A stretch of DNA of 64,000 nt from Umezawaea tangerina (GTDB taxonomy: Bacteria; Actinomycetota; Actinomycetes; Mycobacteriales; Pseudonocardiaceae). Positions 17,732 to 27,383 of the stretch are shown here, piece by piece. The notes beneath the pieces were generated by a model that saw only the letters and a list, made by a program, of their open reading frames with translations, had not been told where the DNA came from and searched no databases. The stretch is from positions 62,001 through 126,000 of the forward strand of contig NZ_PVTF01000018.1 of the NCBI RefSeq assembly GCF_003002815.1, given 5' to 3'. How positions within the stretch are numbered: the first letter of the stretch is position 1; each line of letters begins with the position of its first letter. Position numbers and translations under genes: made by a program.

Positions 17732-17770
17732 GGCTATCGCAGGTCAGACGGCACGTCATACGGTCGGGCG

Positions 17771-17944
17771 ATGACTACGCCCGAGGCTGCCACGATGACC
17801 GAGCTGATCGAGGACTGCGCGGACATCCCCCGCTCGATCACCCACGCCGAGCACCCGCTGCCCGCGCCTCGTGCCGCCGCGTCCTGGGAGGTCGACGACA
17901 CGACGGCGCGCCGGTTCGAGGGGATCAACGAGTACGGCGTCTGA
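17771..17944 (+). CDS. Small ORF, 57 residues, unknown
   Basis: ATG at 17771 to TGA at 17944. The peptide is acidic with a single Cys (TELIEDCADIPRSITHAEHP) and ends RRFEGINEYGV. No membrane segment or known domain is seen. No clear ribosome site precedes the first ATG, so leaderless translation, or initiation at the second ATG (17795, weak GAGG upstream), is possible. It is too short to judge codon bias firmly. It could be a free-standing small protein, a modified-peptide precursor, or the remnant of a longer gene. Confidence 0.4.
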   Translation: MTTPEAATMTELIEDCADIPRSITHAEHPLPAPRAAASWEVDDTTARRFEGINEYGV

Positions 17945-18094
17945 GGTCCGGGCGTCCGCACCGCCACGCCCCGCGTCTCGCCGGTCACCGCGAGCGCCGG
18001 CGACCCCGACGGCCAGGCAGGCAGCAGGCAGTCGACCAGCACCACCGCGCCGGGATGCGATCAGCCGAGCAGGCCGACAGGTCCCCGAACACGC

Positions 18095-18130
18095 GTCAGG
18101 GCGGCCACCCCCGTGGGTGGCCGCCCTGAC
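18095..18130. terminator. Strong terminator after the IscA-like gene
   Basis: A perfect 16-bp stem (GTCAGGGCGGCCACCC at 18095-18110, complement at 18115-18130) with a 4-nt loop lies 20 bp beyond the minus-strand stop at 18151. Confidence 0.85.
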
Positions 18131-18150
18131 GGCTTGGACTGCGTGAGCGA

Positions 18151-18540
18151 CTAGTGGAACGAGTCGCCGCAGGCGCACGAGCCGCCCGCGTTCGGGTTCT
18201 CGATCGTGAAGCCGGACTTCTCGATGGTGTCGACGAAGTCGATCACGGCACCCTCGACGTACGGGGCGCTCATCCGGTCGACGGCGACCTTCATGCCGCC
18301 GAAGTCGCGGACGGCGTCGCCGTCGAGGCTGCGCTCGTCGAAGAACAGCTGGTAGCGCAGACCCGCGCAACCACCGGGCTGGACGGCGATGCGGAGGTGC
18401 ATGTCGTCGCGCCCCTCCTGGTCGAGCAGCGCCTTCGCCTTCGCGGCCGCCTGGTCGGTGAGCGTCACGCCGTGCGTGGGCGCTTCAGGAGCCGGTGCGG
18501 CTGCTTCGGTGGAGGCGGCTGCGTCCTGAGCGGTGGTCAT
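18151..18540 (-). CDS. HesB/IscA-type iron-sulfur carrier protein (ErpA-like)
   Basis: The 129-residue A-type carrier has an Ala/Pro-rich N-terminus of about 22 residues, then the HesB fold. The three cluster-binding cysteines are in GGCAGL and the C-terminal SCACGDS. It delivers Fe-S clusters to apo-enzymes. Clients encoded nearby include the Rieske protein and LipA, but that pairing is inference. The actinobacterial orthologue (Rv2204c in M. tuberculosis) sits in the same order, beside the glycerate kinase gene. Confidence 0.93.
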   Translation of the reverse strand: MTTAQDAAASTEAAAPAPEAPTHGVTLTDQAAAKAKALLDQEGRDDMHLRIAVQPGGCAGLRYQLFFDERSLDGDAVRDFGGMKVAVDRMSAPYVEGAVIDFVDTIEKSGFTIENPNAGGSCACGDSFH

Positions 18541-18644
18541 AGCTCTCCCTCGGAGGTCGAAACGGGCGGTCAGCCCTCACAACACGGGCGGTACCCGCTT
18601 TGTTCCACCACCCATGGTGGCACAGGACACCGACAAGTCGGGCG

Positions 18645-19649
18645 TCAGCGTGACCACTGTCCCGCCACGCGGACCGCCAATGACGACAGGGTGCCCGCGG
18701 GATCGGCCATGGCGGCCTGGACGGAGCCGACGTGGTCGGCGACGGCGTAGGAGTCCGTTATGCCTGCTGAACCGGCCTCCCGCTGGCCCACGCTGACCTG
18801 CCCCGCCAGCACCAGGCACGGGATGCCGCGGGCGGCGGCGCCGGAGGCGACCACGGTCACGAGCTTGCCGCGCAGGGACTGCCAGTCGAAGCTGCCCTCG
18901 CCGGTGATGGCCAGGTCGGCGACGGCGAGGGCGTCGTCGAGGCCGGTCAGCTCCCTGACCAGGCCCGCACCGGACGTGACGGTGGCGCCGAGCGCGAGCA
19001 GGGCGGCGCCGAGACCGCCCGCGGCACCGGCGCCGGGGAGGTCGCGGACGGGCCGGAGGCGGTCCATCCCGGCCAGCCGCGCCTCGAGCCTGGCGACGGC
19101 CTCGGGCGTGGCGCCCTTCTGCGGGCCGAACGTGACGGCGGCGCCGTGCGGGCCGAGCAGCGGGTTCTCCACGTCCGAGGCGGCGACCAGCTCGGCCGTC
19201 ACGCCGTCGACCACGGACAACAGGCCCTCGCCGCCGTCGGTCGTGCCCGAGCCGCCCAGGCCGACGACGATCTTGCGGGCGTCCCGAGCGGCGAGCACCA
19301 GCTCGCCCACGCCGCGGGTCGTCGCGCGTTCGCACCACTCGGCGCGCTGGTCGGCGGGCACCAGGTGCAGGCCGCAGGCCTCGGCCGACTCGATGTAGGC
19401 GGTGCCGTCGTGCTCCAGCCAACGGGCCGTCACGGGGGTGCCGAGCGGGCCGGTCACCTCGGTGGCGTGCAGCTCACCGCCCAGCGCGGCGTGCAGGACG
19501 TCCACGAAGCCGGGTCCGCCGTCGGCGAGGGGGCGGAGCAGCAGGTCGTCGTCGGGGGCGGTGTCGCGCCAACCGCGGGCGATGGCCGCGGCGGCCTCCC
19601 CCGCCGTCAGCGTCCCGCCGAAGCAGTCCGGAGCCACCAGTACGCGCAC
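18645..19649 (-). CDS. Glycerate kinase (GK-2/GarK family)
   Basis: The 334-residue product begins at the GTG at 19649 (VRVLVAPDCFGGTLTA), which matches the family N-terminus VLIAPDSFKGSLSA-type. The motifs GLGGSGTTDGGEGLL and GAAGGLGAALLALGA and the DLAITGEGSFDWQS region fit GarK-type kinases that phosphorylate D-glycerate with ATP. A longer upstream frame is rejected because it would overlap the divergent DUF3043 gene. The intergenic gap between the two starts is only 40 bp, so both promoters are compressed. Confidence 0.9.
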   Translation of the reverse strand: MRVLVAPDCFGGTLTAGEAAAAIARGWRDTAPDDDLLLRPLADGGPGFVDVLHAALGGELHATEVTGPLGTPVTARWLEHDGTAYIESAEACGLHLVPADQRAEWCERATTRGVGELVLAARDARKIVVGLGGSGTTDGGEGLLSVVDGVTAELVAASDVENPLLGPHGAAVTFGPQKGATPEAVARLEARLAGMDRLRPVRDLPGAGAAGGLGAALLALGATVTSGAGLVRELTGLDDALAVADLAITGEGSFDWQSLRGKLVTVVASGAAARGIPCLVLAGQVSVGQREAGSAGITDSYAVADHVGSVQAAMADPAGTLSSLAVRVAGQWSR

Positions 19650-19689
19650 CTCGCGCAGGGTACCCAAGGCATTGTCATACCCTTGTCGG

Positions 19690-20334
19690 GTGAGGTTCCT
19701 GCGCCGCAGCTCCGATGAGTCCGCCACCGCCGTCGACGACACCGTCCCGGAGGTGGTCGCCGACGACCCGGACAAGAGCCGCACACCGGGCAAGGGGCGT
19801 CCGACGCCGAAGCGCCGCGAGGCGCAGGGCAGGCGCACGGGCCCGGTCCCGCCGCCGCCGCGCACCCAGCGCGAGGCCCTGAAGCGGGCGCGCGGGAACA
19901 AGAGCAAGATGACCAAGGAGGACCGCCGCGCCGCCTCGGCCGACCGACGGGCGAAGATGCTGGCGGGTGACGAGAAGTACCTGCTGCCGCGCGACCGCGG
20001 GCCGGTCAAGGCCTACATCCGGGACCTGGTGGACTCGCGCCGCAACCTCATGGGCCTGTTCATGCCGCTGGCGATCCTGGTGTTCATCGCGCTGCTGACC
20101 CCGCTGGTGGTCGTGCAGCAGTACGCCACCCTGGTGACGACGTTCATGCTGCTGGCGATGGTCCTAGAGGGGATCGTGCTCGGCCGGATCGTCACGAAGC
20201 GGGTGCGCGCGAAGTTCCCGACCGAGCCGATCCGCGGCCTGTCGATCGGCTGGTACTCGTTCATCCGGGCGAGCCAGCTGCGCAAGCTCCGGGTGCCGAA
20301 GCCGCGCGTCTCTCCGGGTGACACCGTCAAGTAG
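19690..20334 (+). CDS. DUF3043 membrane protein
   Basis: The 214-residue protein starts at the GTG at 19690, just after a CATACC -10-like element, which suggests a leaderless mRNA. A long basic cytoplasmic N-terminus (about 1-100, rich in Lys, Arg and Pro) precedes two adjacent membrane helices (about 117-138 and 143-164). A conserved cytoplasmic tail follows (PTEPIRGLSIGWYSFIRASQ). This matches the actinobacteria-only DUF3043 family (Rv2206 in M. tuberculosis). Function unknown. Confidence 0.9.
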   Translation: MRFLRRSSDESATAVDDTVPEVVADDPDKSRTPGKGRPTPKRREAQGRRTGPVPPPPRTQREALKRARGNKSKMTKEDRRAASADRRAKMLAGDEKYLLPRDRGPVKAYIRDLVDSRRNLMGLFMPLAILVFIALLTPLVVVQQYATLVTTFMLLAMVLEGIVLGRIVTKRVRAKFPTEPIRGLSIGWYSFIRASQLRKLRVPKPRVSPGDTVK

Positions 20335-20375
20335 GTTCTTAGCAAGACGAACGATGCTGGTCTAGGCTCCGGGAC

Positions 20376-21362
20376 ATGGAGTTTCGACGGCTGGGTCGCA
20401 GCGGCTTGAACATCAGCGAGATCTCGTACGGCAACTGGCTCACCCACGGCTCGCAGGTCGAGGAGGAGCAGGCGCAGGCGTGCGTGCGCGCGGCGCTGGA
20501 CGCGGGCATCACCACGTTCGACACCGCCGACGTCTACGCCAACACCAAGGCGGAGTCGGTGCTCGGGCGCGCGCTGGCCGGGGAGCGGCGCGAGAGCGTG
20601 GAGATCTTCACCAAGGTCTTCTGGCCGACGGGTCCCGGTGGCCCCAACGACAAGGGCTTGGGGCGCAAGCACATCCTGGAGTCGGCGAACGCGTCGCTCA
20701 AGCGCCTGCAGACCGACTACGTCGACCTCTACCAGGCGCACCGGTTCGACCGGAGCGTGCCGCTGGAGGAGACGATGCTCGCGTTCGCCGACCTGGTGCG
20801 GCAGGGCAAGGTGCTCTACATCGGCGTGTCCGAGTGGAACGCCGAGCAGATCACCCGCGGTGCCGCGCTGGCGCGTGAGCTGAACGTGCCGTTCATCTCC
20901 AACCAGCCGCAGTACTCGATGCTGTGGCGGGTCATCGAGTCGCAGGTGGTCCCCGCCTCCGAACGCGAGGGCGTGAGCCAGATCGTCTGGTCGCCCATCG
21001 CCCAGGGCGTCCTGACCGGCAAGTACCTGCCCGGCGGCGAGGTGCCCGCGGGCTCGCGCGCCACCGACGAGCGCGGCTCGAAGATGATCGCGAACCTCAT
21101 GCGCGACGAGGTGCTGACCAAGGTCCAGGAGCTCAAGCCGATCGCCGAGGAGGCGGGCCTGACGATGGCGCAGCTGGCCGTCGCCTGGGTCCTGCAGAAC
21201 CCGAACGTGGCCAGCGCCATCATCGGCGCGTCGAGGCCGGAGCAGGTCCACGAGAACGTGAAGGCGGCGGGCGTGAAGCTCGACGCCGAGGTGCTGGAGA
21301 AGATCGACAAGGTGCTGGAGGGCGTGGCCCAGACGGACCCGCGGCTGACCGTCGTCGCGTGA
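20376..21362 (+). CDS. Aldo/keto reductase (Kv-beta/Tas-like)
   Basis: The 328-residue TIM-barrel NADPH oxidoreductase shows the catalytic tetrad: Asp and Tyr in FDTADVYANTKAE, Lys in IFTKVFW and His in LYQAHRFD. The cofactor-binding SAIIGASRPEQVHEN lies near the C-terminus. It reduces aldehydes or ketones; the substrate cannot be assigned. It is a single gene with its own terminator, 41 bp after DUF3043. Confidence 0.93.
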   Translation: MEFRRLGRSGLNISEISYGNWLTHGSQVEEEQAQACVRAALDAGITTFDTADVYANTKAESVLGRALAGERRESVEIFTKVFWPTGPGGPNDKGLGRKHILESANASLKRLQTDYVDLYQAHRFDRSVPLEETMLAFADLVRQGKVLYIGVSEWNAEQITRGAALARELNVPFISNQPQYSMLWRVIESQVVPASEREGVSQIVWSPIAQGVLTGKYLPGGEVPAGSRATDERGSKMIANLMRDEVLTKVQELKPIAEEAGLTMAQLAVAWVLQNPNVASAIIGASRPEQVHENVKAAGVKLDAEVLEKIDKVLEGVAQTDPRLTVVA

Positions 21363-21367
21363 CCGCC

Positions 21368-21399
21368 GGAACGCCCCGCCGACACCGGCGGGGCGTTCC
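21368..21399. terminator. Terminator after aldo/keto reductase
   Basis: GGAACGCCCCGCCG at 21368-21381 pairs perfectly with 21386-21399 around ACAC. It starts 5 bp after the reductase stop and also lies beyond the stop of the convergent small gene at 21417. Confidence 0.85.
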
Positions 21400-21416
21400 C
21401 CGGTCCGCGGAAGTCC

Positions 21417-21617
21417 CTACTCGGCCGACGCCAGCGACATCGGCCCGTACACCTCGGCCTCGCTGCGCAGCAGCGTCACCTGCGCCACGCCCGCGTCGGC
21501 CAGCTCCTGCCACTGCGCGCTGAACCAGTCCTCGGCGTCGGTCTGGTCGGCGAACGTCTCGTCGGGACCGTCGACCTCGCGTCCCTGCGCGTCCTGGTAG
21601 CGCCACCGGTAGTCCAC
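21417..21617 (-). CDS. Small conserved-type hypothetical protein (66 residues)
   Basis: The GTG start at 21617 has GAGGAGG five bases upstream, which supports a real gene. The acidic, Trp/Tyr-rich peptide (MDYRWRYQDAQGREVDGPDE) has a predicted beta-hairpin followed by an amphipathic helix (TDAEDWFSAQWQELADAG). No family is recognised with confidence. It is convergent with the aldo/keto reductase and divergent from cobU. Confidence 0.78.
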   Translation of the reverse strand: MDYRWRYQDAQGREVDGPDETFADQTDAEDWFSAQWQELADAGVAQVTLLRSEAEVYGPMSLASAE

Positions 21618-21688
21618 AACGGCCTCCTCGCGATGTCCTCCGGGTAACGTTCCAGGTCAGGCTATGCGATCCAGGAACGGAGTCGGGT

Positions 21689-22234
21689 GTGACGCGTCGG
21701 ACACTCGTGCTCGGCGGCGCCCGCTCGGGCAAGTCCGCGCACGCCGAGGGCCTGCTCACCGACCCGGTGGTGACCTACGTGGCGACGGCCCGCCGCTACG
21801 ACGGCGACGCCGACTGGGACCGGCGCATCGCCCGGCACGTCGAGCGCAGGCCGGACACGTGGACCACCGTGGAGACCCAGGACCTGGCCACCCTGCTCGG
21901 GACCGCGCCCGCCGTCCCGCTGCTCGTGGACGACCTGTCGACGTGGCTGGTGAACGTCCTCGACGACGCGGGCGCGTGGGAGTCCGACGACACCGACGCG
22001 GTCGACCTGGCGTGCGACGGGCTCGTCGAGGCGGCTCGCGCGTTCCGCGGGCGCTTGGTCGTCGTGTCCGCCGAGGTCGGGCTAGGTGTCGTGCCGTCGA
22101 CCCGCTCTGGCAGGCTCTTCCGTGATCACCTCGGTCGGCTCAACGCGCGGCTGGCCGAGGTGTGCGACGAGGTGCTGCTGCTCGTCGCCGGGATCCCACT
22201 GACACTGCGCGAAGCCGGAGGTACTGGGCCGTGA
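21689..22234 (+). CDS. cobU: Adenosylcobinamide kinase / guanylyltransferase CobU
   Basis: The 181-residue enzyme phosphorylates and guanylylates adenosylcobinamide in cobalamin nucleotide-loop assembly. The P-loop [13 protein letters not shown] is at about 8-20 and is followed by a [11 protein letters not shown] motif typical of CobU. It starts with GTG at 21689. Its stop overlaps the GTG of cobT by 4 bp, showing translational coupling in cobU-cobT-cobS. Confidence 0.95.
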   Translation: MTRRTLVLGGARSGKSAHAEGLLTDPVVTYVATARRYDGDADWDRRIARHVERRPDTWTTVETQDLATLLGTAPAVPLLVDDLSTWLVNVLDDAGAWESDDTDAVDLACDGLVEAARAFRGRLVVVSAEVGLGVVPSTRSGRLFRDHLGRLNARLAEVCDEVLLLVAGIPLTLREAGGTGP

Positions 22235-23298
22235 GCACCAGCGAGGACGAGGACGCGGACTTCACGTTCCCGCCCGTGGAACCGCCCGCCGAGCAGGTGC
22301 TGCTCCAGGCGCTCGCCCGGCTGGACACCCTGACGAAGCCGGTGGGGGCGCTCGGGCGGCTGGAGGGCGTCGCCGCGTGGGTGTCGTCGTGCCAGGGCGT
22401 GTGCCCGCCACGGCCGTTCACCCGGCCGAGGGTCGTGGTGTTCGCGGGCGACCACGGGATCGCGAAGCACGGCGTGTCCGCATACCCCAGCGAGGTCACC
22501 GCCCAGATGGTGGCGAACTTCCTCACCGGCGGCGCGGCGGTGAACGTGCTGTCCACGGTCGCGGGCGCGACGGTGCGGGTGGTCGACATGGCGGTCGACG
22601 GCGACACCCCGGACGTCGTGAGCACGTTCAAGGTGCGCCGCGGGTCCGGCTCGATCGACCGCGAGGACGCGCTGACCCGCGAGGAGGCCATCGCGGCGGT
22701 CACCGCGGGCATGCGGATCGCCGACGAGGAGGTCGACGGCGGTGCGGACCTGCTGATCGCCGGTGACATGGGCATCGGCAACACGACCCCGGCCGCGGTG
22801 CTGATCGCCTCGCTCACCGGGTCGGAGCCGGTGAGCGTGGTCGGCCGCGGCACGGGCATCGACGACGCGGGCTGGATGCGCAAGACCGCGGCCATCCGCG
22901 ACGCGATGCGCCGGGCCCGCAAGGTGATCGGCGACCCGGTGGCGCTGTTGGCGACCGCGGGCGGCGCGGACATCGCGGCCATGGTCGGGTTCCTCGGCCA
23001 GGCGGCCGTGCGGCGCACGCCGGTCCTGCTCGACGGCGTCGTGGTCGGCGCGGCGGCGGTCGTGGCGGAAGAGCTGGCGCCGGGCGCGCGCGAGTGGTGG
23101 AAGGCCGGGCACCTGTCGGCCGAGCCCGCGCACGCGCTGGCGCTGGGCCACCTGAGCCTGGAGCCGCTGCTGGAGTTCGACATGCGGCTCGGCGAGGGCA
23201 CCGGTGCGGTGGCCGCGCTGCCCCTGGTGATGATGGCCACGAAGGTGCTCGCCGAGATGGCCACGTTCGACAGCGCGGGCATCGCGGGCCGGGACTAG
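22231..23298 (+). CDS. cobT: Nicotinate-nucleotide-dimethylbenzimidazole phosphoribosyltransferase CobT
   Basis: The 355-residue enzyme transfers phosphoribose from nicotinate mononucleotide to dimethylbenzimidazole, activating the lower ligand of B12. Family motifs include [38 protein letters not shown] and a C-terminal RLGEGTGA carrying the catalytic Glu. The GTG start at 22231 overlaps cobU by 4 bp; a longer frame to 22162 is unnecessary. Confidence 0.96.
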   Translation: MSTSEDEDADFTFPPVEPPAEQVLLQALARLDTLTKPVGALGRLEGVAAWVSSCQGVCPPRPFTRPRVVVFAGDHGIAKHGVSAYPSEVTAQMVANFLTGGAAVNVLSTVAGATVRVVDMAVDGDTPDVVSTFKVRRGSGSIDREDALTREEAIAAVTAGMRIADEEVDGGADLLIAGDMGIGNTTPAAVLIASLTGSEPVSVVGRGTGIDDAGWMRKTAAIRDAMRRARKVIGDPVALLATAGGADIAAMVGFLGQAAVRRTPVLLDGVVVGAAAVVAEELAPGAREWWKAGHLSAEPAHALALGHLSLEPLLEFDMRLGEGTGAVAALPLVMMATKVLAEMATFDSAGIAGRD

Positions 23299-23302
23299 CG
23301 CG

Positions 23303-24022
23303 GTGGACGGCGTCCGGCTCGCGCTGTCCTGGCTCACGGTGCTGCCGGTCCGGTCCGGTGTGGTCGACGCGCGCACGGCGCGCCAGGCGATCGCGCTGGC
23401 ACCGCTGGTGGGTGCCCTGCTGGGCGTCGTCACCGCCGCGTTCCTGTACGCACTGGCCTGGCTGGGCGCCCCGCCGATGCTGGCGGGGCTGCTGGCCGTG
23501 GGCCTGCTCGCGCTGGCCACCAGGGGCATGCACCTGGACGGGCTGGCGGACACCGCGGACGGGCTGGGCTGCTACGGGCCGCCGGAGCGCGCGCTGGCCG
23601 TGATGAAGGACGGCGGCGCGGGCCCGTTCGCCGTCGTGACGCTCGTCGTGGTGCTCGGCGCGCAGGCGTCGGCGTTCGGCGCGGTGCCGTGGGGCGCGGT
23701 CCTGGTGGCGCTGGCGACCGGCCGGGCCGCGTTCGCGGTGTGCTGCCTGCGCGGCGTACCGGCCGCCCGCCCGGAAGGCCTCGGCGCCCTGGTGGCGGGC
23801 AGCCAGTCGTGGGTCGTCGTCGCGCTCTGGTGGATCCTGCTGGCCGGCGCGAGCGCGCTCGTCGTGCCGCACGGCCCGGTCGCGGTCGCGGCAGCGCTCG
23901 GCCTGGTGCTGCTCCTGGTGCGGCACACGCGCAAGCGGTTCGGCGGCATCACGGGGGACGTGCTGGGCGCGGCGTGCGAGCTGGCGACGCTCACCGCGCT
24001 GGTCGGCTTCGCGCTGGGGTGA
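23303..24022 (+). CDS. cobS: Adenosylcobinamide-GDP ribazoletransferase CobS
   Basis: The 239-residue polytopic membrane protein joins alpha-ribazole (made by CobT) to adenosylcobinamide-GDP (made by CobU), the last steps of cobalamin synthesis. The conserved HLDGLADTADGLG motif (metal-binding acidic cluster) is near residue 75 and GGITGDVLGA lies near the C-terminus. It starts at a GTG 4 bp after the cobT stop. Confidence 0.95.
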   Translation: MDGVRLALSWLTVLPVRSGVVDARTARQAIALAPLVGALLGVVTAAFLYALAWLGAPPMLAGLLAVGLLALATRGMHLDGLADTADGLGCYGPPERALAVMKDGGAGPFAVVTLVVVLGAQASAFGAVPWGAVLVALATGRAAFAVCCLRGVPAARPEGLGALVAGSQSWVVVALWWILLAGASALVVPHGPVAVAAALGLVLLLVRHTRKRFGGITGDVLGAACELATLTALVGFALG

Positions 24023-24121
24023 TTCCCCTGCAACTGCACTTCGATTTTCCGTAACGGTATTCCGGTGGGCACCGACGTTGCTGGTGCACAGTGATCCCGC
24101 CGAATGCGAAGGCGCCGCACG

Positions 24122-24721
24122 ATGACTTACCAGCCAGCACCAGGACCCGCGCCGGGGAATCCGCAAAAAGGGTGGTGGAGTCGAATCGGCACAACGGGTC
24201 AGGTGTCACTGCTCGTCGCGGTGATCGGCCTGCTCGGCACCGCCATCACGGGTATCGCCACCAGCGGTTTCAGCTCGGCGACCTCGGCAAGCGGCGGCGT
24301 CCTCACCACCTCCGCGAATCCGACGACCTCGTCGAAGCAGGTCGACATCTCCGCACCCCTGACGACCGGATCCACCCGGACCACAGAGCCCGCGGAGATA
24401 GTTTTCACGATTTCCGACCAGTTGACGGAGGGCGCCGTCGAAGAACTCGTCACGGTGTCGCTCGAAGGCAGCAAAGTCGCGACGCTCCGCGCTGACGACG
24501 ACAATCCCATTGTCACCGAAAGCATCACGGGATCCGAGACGGGCAATTACTCGTACGTCGTGGACGGCGCCGTCTGGTGGCGCGACCGGTTCGGGACGTT
24601 GCAGAAAACGGTCGCCACCGGACGTGGCAGCGTGTACATCGCGCACGGCAACCGGCTCGACGTGTACGTGCACATGACCACCGACGGCCGGGTCGACCTC
24701 TCGCTGGAGAAGGCGGGCTAG
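24122..24721 (+). CDS. Single-pass membrane-anchored extracytoplasmic protein, unknown
   Basis: The 199-residue product has a short Pro-rich cytoplasmic start (MTYQPAPGPAPGNPQKG), one membrane helix at about 30-52, a Thr/Ser-rich linker, and a beta-rich domain of about 100 residues (EIVFTISDQLTEGAVEELVT onward). The ATG at 24122 has GAAGG about 10 nt upstream. Its DNA is noticeably less GC-rich than its neighbours, with codons such as AAA, AAT and ATA, suggesting horizontal origin. No family recognised. It interrupts the cobS-ilvE interval and is convergent with ilvE. Confidence 0.75.
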   Translation: MTYQPAPGPAPGNPQKGWWSRIGTTGQVSLLVAVIGLLGTAITGIATSGFSSATSASGGVLTTSANPTTSSKQVDISAPLTTGSTRTTEPAEIVFTISDQLTEGAVEELVTVSLEGSKVATLRADDDNPIVTESITGSETGNYSYVVDGAVWWRDRFGTLQKTVATGRGSVYIAHGNRLDVYVHMTTDGRVDLSLEKAG

Positions 24722-24750
24722 GCGGACCGCCCAGCCCGGCCCTCACCAGC

Positions 24751-25851
24751 TCAGACGAGCCGGGTCATCCAGCCGTGGGTGTCTTCGACGGTGCCGTGCT
24801 GGAGGCCGGTCAGGCGTTCGCGCAGGCGCTTGGTCACCTCGCCGGTCTCGCCGCCGGAGACGCTGAACTCGCCCTCGCCGTGCTTGACGTGGCCGACGGG
24901 CGTGATGACGGCCGCGGTGCCGCAGGCGAACACCTCGGTCAGCTCGCCGGACTCGGCCTTCTTCTCCCACTCCTCGGTGGAGATCCGCCGCTCCTCGACC
25001 GCGTAGCCGAGGTCGGCCGCCATCCGCAGCAGCGAGTCGCGGGTGATGCCGGGCAGCAGGGCGCCGCTCAGCTCCGGCGTGACGACGCGGGCGTCCTGGC
25101 CCGAGCCGAGGACGAAGAACAGGTTCATCCCGCCCATCTCCTCGACCCACCGGCGCTCCACGGCGTCGAGCCACACGACCTGGTCGCAGCCCTTCTCGGC
25201 GGCCTGGGCCTGCGCGATGAGGGAGGCCGCGTAGTTGCCCGCGAACTTCGCCGCGCCGGTGCCGCCGGGCGCCGCGCGGACGTACTCGGTGGACAGCCAC
25301 ACGCTCACGGGCTTCACGCCGCCGGGGAAGTACATGCCCGCCGGGGACGCGATCAGCACGTAGAGGTACTCGCTCGACGGGCGGACGCCGAGGCCGACCT
25401 CGCTGGAGATCATGAAGGGCCGCAGGTAGAGGGACTCCTCGGCGGCCGAGGGCACCCAGCGCTCGTCGACGGTGACGAGCCGGCGGATGGACTCCAGGAA
25501 CAGCTCGTCGGGGAGCTCGGGCATCGCGATCCGGTTCGCGGACAGCCGGAAGCGGGCCGCGTTCGCCTCGGGGCGGAAGGACGCGATCGAGCCGTCGGAC
25601 CGGCGGTAGGCCTTGAGCCCCTCGAAGATCGCCTGGCCGTAGTGCAGCACCATGGAGGCCGGGTCGAGCTCCAACGAGTGGTAGGGCTCGACGGCCGGGG
25701 CGTGCCAGCCCTGCTCCCGGTCCCAGCGGATCGTCACCATGTGGTCGGTGAAGTGCTGTCCGAAGCCCGGCTTCGCCAGTACCTCCGCTACGCGTTCCGG
25801 GGTGGCCGGCTGCGGGTGGGAGGTCACGGTGAAAGGCAGCGCTGTCGTCAT
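24751..25851 (-). CDS. ilvE: Branched-chain amino acid aminotransferase IlvE
   Basis: The 366-residue class IV PLP aminotransferase performs the last step of Leu, Ile and Val synthesis. The PLP lysine is K202 in [20 protein letters not shown] and TRDSLLRMA are further family motifs. The start at 25851 matches actinobacterial proteins. A TATCGT hexamer a few bases before the ATG and the lack of a ribosome site suggest a leaderless transcript, which would mean a promoter inside the 16-bp gap and permease end. Confidence 0.95.
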   Translation of the reverse strand: MTTALPFTVTSHPQPATPERVAEVLAKPGFGQHFTDHMVTIRWDREQGWHAPAVEPYHSLELDPASMVLHYGQAIFEGLKAYRRSDGSIASFRPEANAARFRLSANRIAMPELPDELFLESIRRLVTVDERWVPSAAEESLYLRPFMISSEVGLGVRPSSEYLYVLIASPAGMYFPGGVKPVSVWLSTEYVRAAPGGTGAAKFAGNYAASLIAQAQAAEKGCDQVVWLDAVERRWVEEMGGMNLFFVLGSGQDARVVTPELSGALLPGITRDSLLRMAADLGYAVEERRISTEEWEKKAESGELTEVFACGTAAVITPVGHVKHGEGEFSVSGGETGEVTKRLRERLTGLQHGTVEDTHGWMTRLV

Positions 25852-25867
25852 GGTTAGACGATAGTGC

Positions 25868-27187
25868 CTACTCCCGCAGGAGAAAATCGCCATCCCGAGA
25901 ATCGGACGTCCGACTTTCCGCGGGCGGGACCACCATCGCCGCCGCACGCCTACGAGCGGCGATGCGGGCGCACAGTCCCAGCAGGACGGTGCCGATCACC
26001 ATCGCGGCGAACGTCGTGACGAGGGCGTCGACCGGACTGCTCATCGCGAGCAGCACCGACAGCCCGAGCCCGAAGCACGCCGTGCGCATCGGCCACGTGC
26101 GCTCCTCCTGGAGCAGCAGGCGGGCCGACGCGTTCGTGAACGCGTAGTAGAACAGGGTGCCGCACGCGCCGATCGCCAACGCCGTCGCGGGCGGGGCCAG
26201 CAGCACGACGGCCACGGCGGCGGCACCCGAGAGCACGTCGACCTGCCACGGGGCGCGGCCCTCGCCCACCGGCGCGAGCCGCCCCGGCACGTCCCCCGTC
26301 CTGGCCATCGCGCCGAGCGCGCGCCGCGAGCCCGCGAAGACGGACGTGAGCACGGACAGCGCGGCGACCAAGGCGCCGAGCTGGACCAGCGGGACCAGCC
26401 AGCCGCCGTCCGCGGCGAGCAGCGCGTCGCGCAGCGGGGCGGGCGACAGGGCGAGCCGGGCGGCGCCGAGCTGGTGGCGGACGGCCGCGGCGACCGCGAG
26501 GGTGAGGCCGAGGACGAGCACGAGCAGCAGCGGGATCGCCCAGCGCTGGGTGCGGACGGAGTGCACCGGGTCGCCGCGGAAGGGGGCGGTGACGCGTTCG
26601 AAGCCGGTGAACGCGACGAAGAGGACCGCGGCCGCGCCCATGAACCCGGTGAAGTCGTCCGAGCCGGGCAGCTCGGCGGGAGCGGGCGGCGGCGCGACGC
26701 CGAAGCAGGTCACGACGACGAGCACGAGCACCACGACCACCAGCGCGGCGGACGCCCGGAGCACGCCGGTGCCCAAGCGCACACCTGTGGCGCTCAGCAC
26801 TCCACCGCACACCAGCACGAGCAGCGCGACGAGCACCCGGTTCTCCGGGAAGGCGTAGGCCGCCGCCATCCCGGCCACCGCGGCGGCGACGCCCGCGCGG
26901 CCGAGCAGGTACGCGCTCGCGCCCATCCGGGCGGGCCACGGGCCGAGCTGGGTGCGGATGTAGCCGTAGCCGCCGCCCGCGTGCGGGTGGCCGCGCGCCT
27001 GGTCGGCGGTGGAGAAGGCGCAGCACAGGGCGGCGAGCGCGGCGATGAGGGCGGCCGGGACGAACCAGCGGCCGGAAATCGACGCCGCCGGGGCCAGGCC
27101 GAGGAAGACGCCGGCGCCGACCGTGGAGGTGAGCCCGAGCACCACGGCTCCCGGCACCGCCGAGCGGCCATGAGGCGTTTGCGTCAC
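25868..27187 (-). CDS. APC-superfamily amino acid permease
   Basis: The 439-residue protein has about 12 hydrophobic helices. The first helix carries the APC substrate-binding Gly motif ([18 protein letters not shown]) and the second ends in an [14 protein letters not shown] segment typical of the family. It probably imports or exchanges an amino acid; specificity cannot be told. It ends 16 bp upstream of ilvE on the same strand, which hints at a link with branched-chain amino acids. Confidence 0.85.
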   Translation of the reverse strand: MTQTPHGRSAVPGAVVLGLTSTVGAGVFLGLAPAASISGRWFVPAALIAALAALCCAFSTADQARGHPHAGGGYGYIRTQLGPWPARMGASAYLLGRAGVAAAVAGMAAAYAFPENRVLVALLVLVCGGVLSATGVRLGTGVLRASAALVVVVLVLVVVTCFGVAPPPAPAELPGSDDFTGFMGAAAVLFVAFTGFERVTAPFRGDPVHSVRTQRWAIPLLLVLVLGLTLAVAAAVRHQLGAARLALSPAPLRDALLAADGGWLVPLVQLGALVAALSVLTSVFAGSRRALGAMARTGDVPGRLAPVGEGRAPWQVDVLSGAAAVAVVLLAPPATALAIGACGTLFYYAFTNASARLLLQEERTWPMRTACFGLGLSVLLAMSSPVDALVTTFAAMVIGTVLLGLCARIAARRRAAAMVVPPAESRTSDSRDGDFLLRE

Positions 27188-27383
27188 GGCTACACACTCC
27201 CAGATTGCCCGGCGGGGCGGGAACCATCCGACGGCGGTCCCCCGATCGTGTTAATTGTTACTCCGCGCAATCGACGGTGCTGTCAACAGTGGACGTCCGC
27301 AGACCTTTAGCATCCATCAGGATCCACCCCCGTTCCCGCCGCACAGCTCAGAAGTGCCGGGAGGAATCGCCAAGGAGCACTAC

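Noticed and set aside
15207-18150. Biosynthetic gene cluster around the FAD monooxygenase
   Set aside because: Only one tailoring-type enzyme, one regulator and a small ORF are present; no synthase or other pathway enzymes are adjacent.
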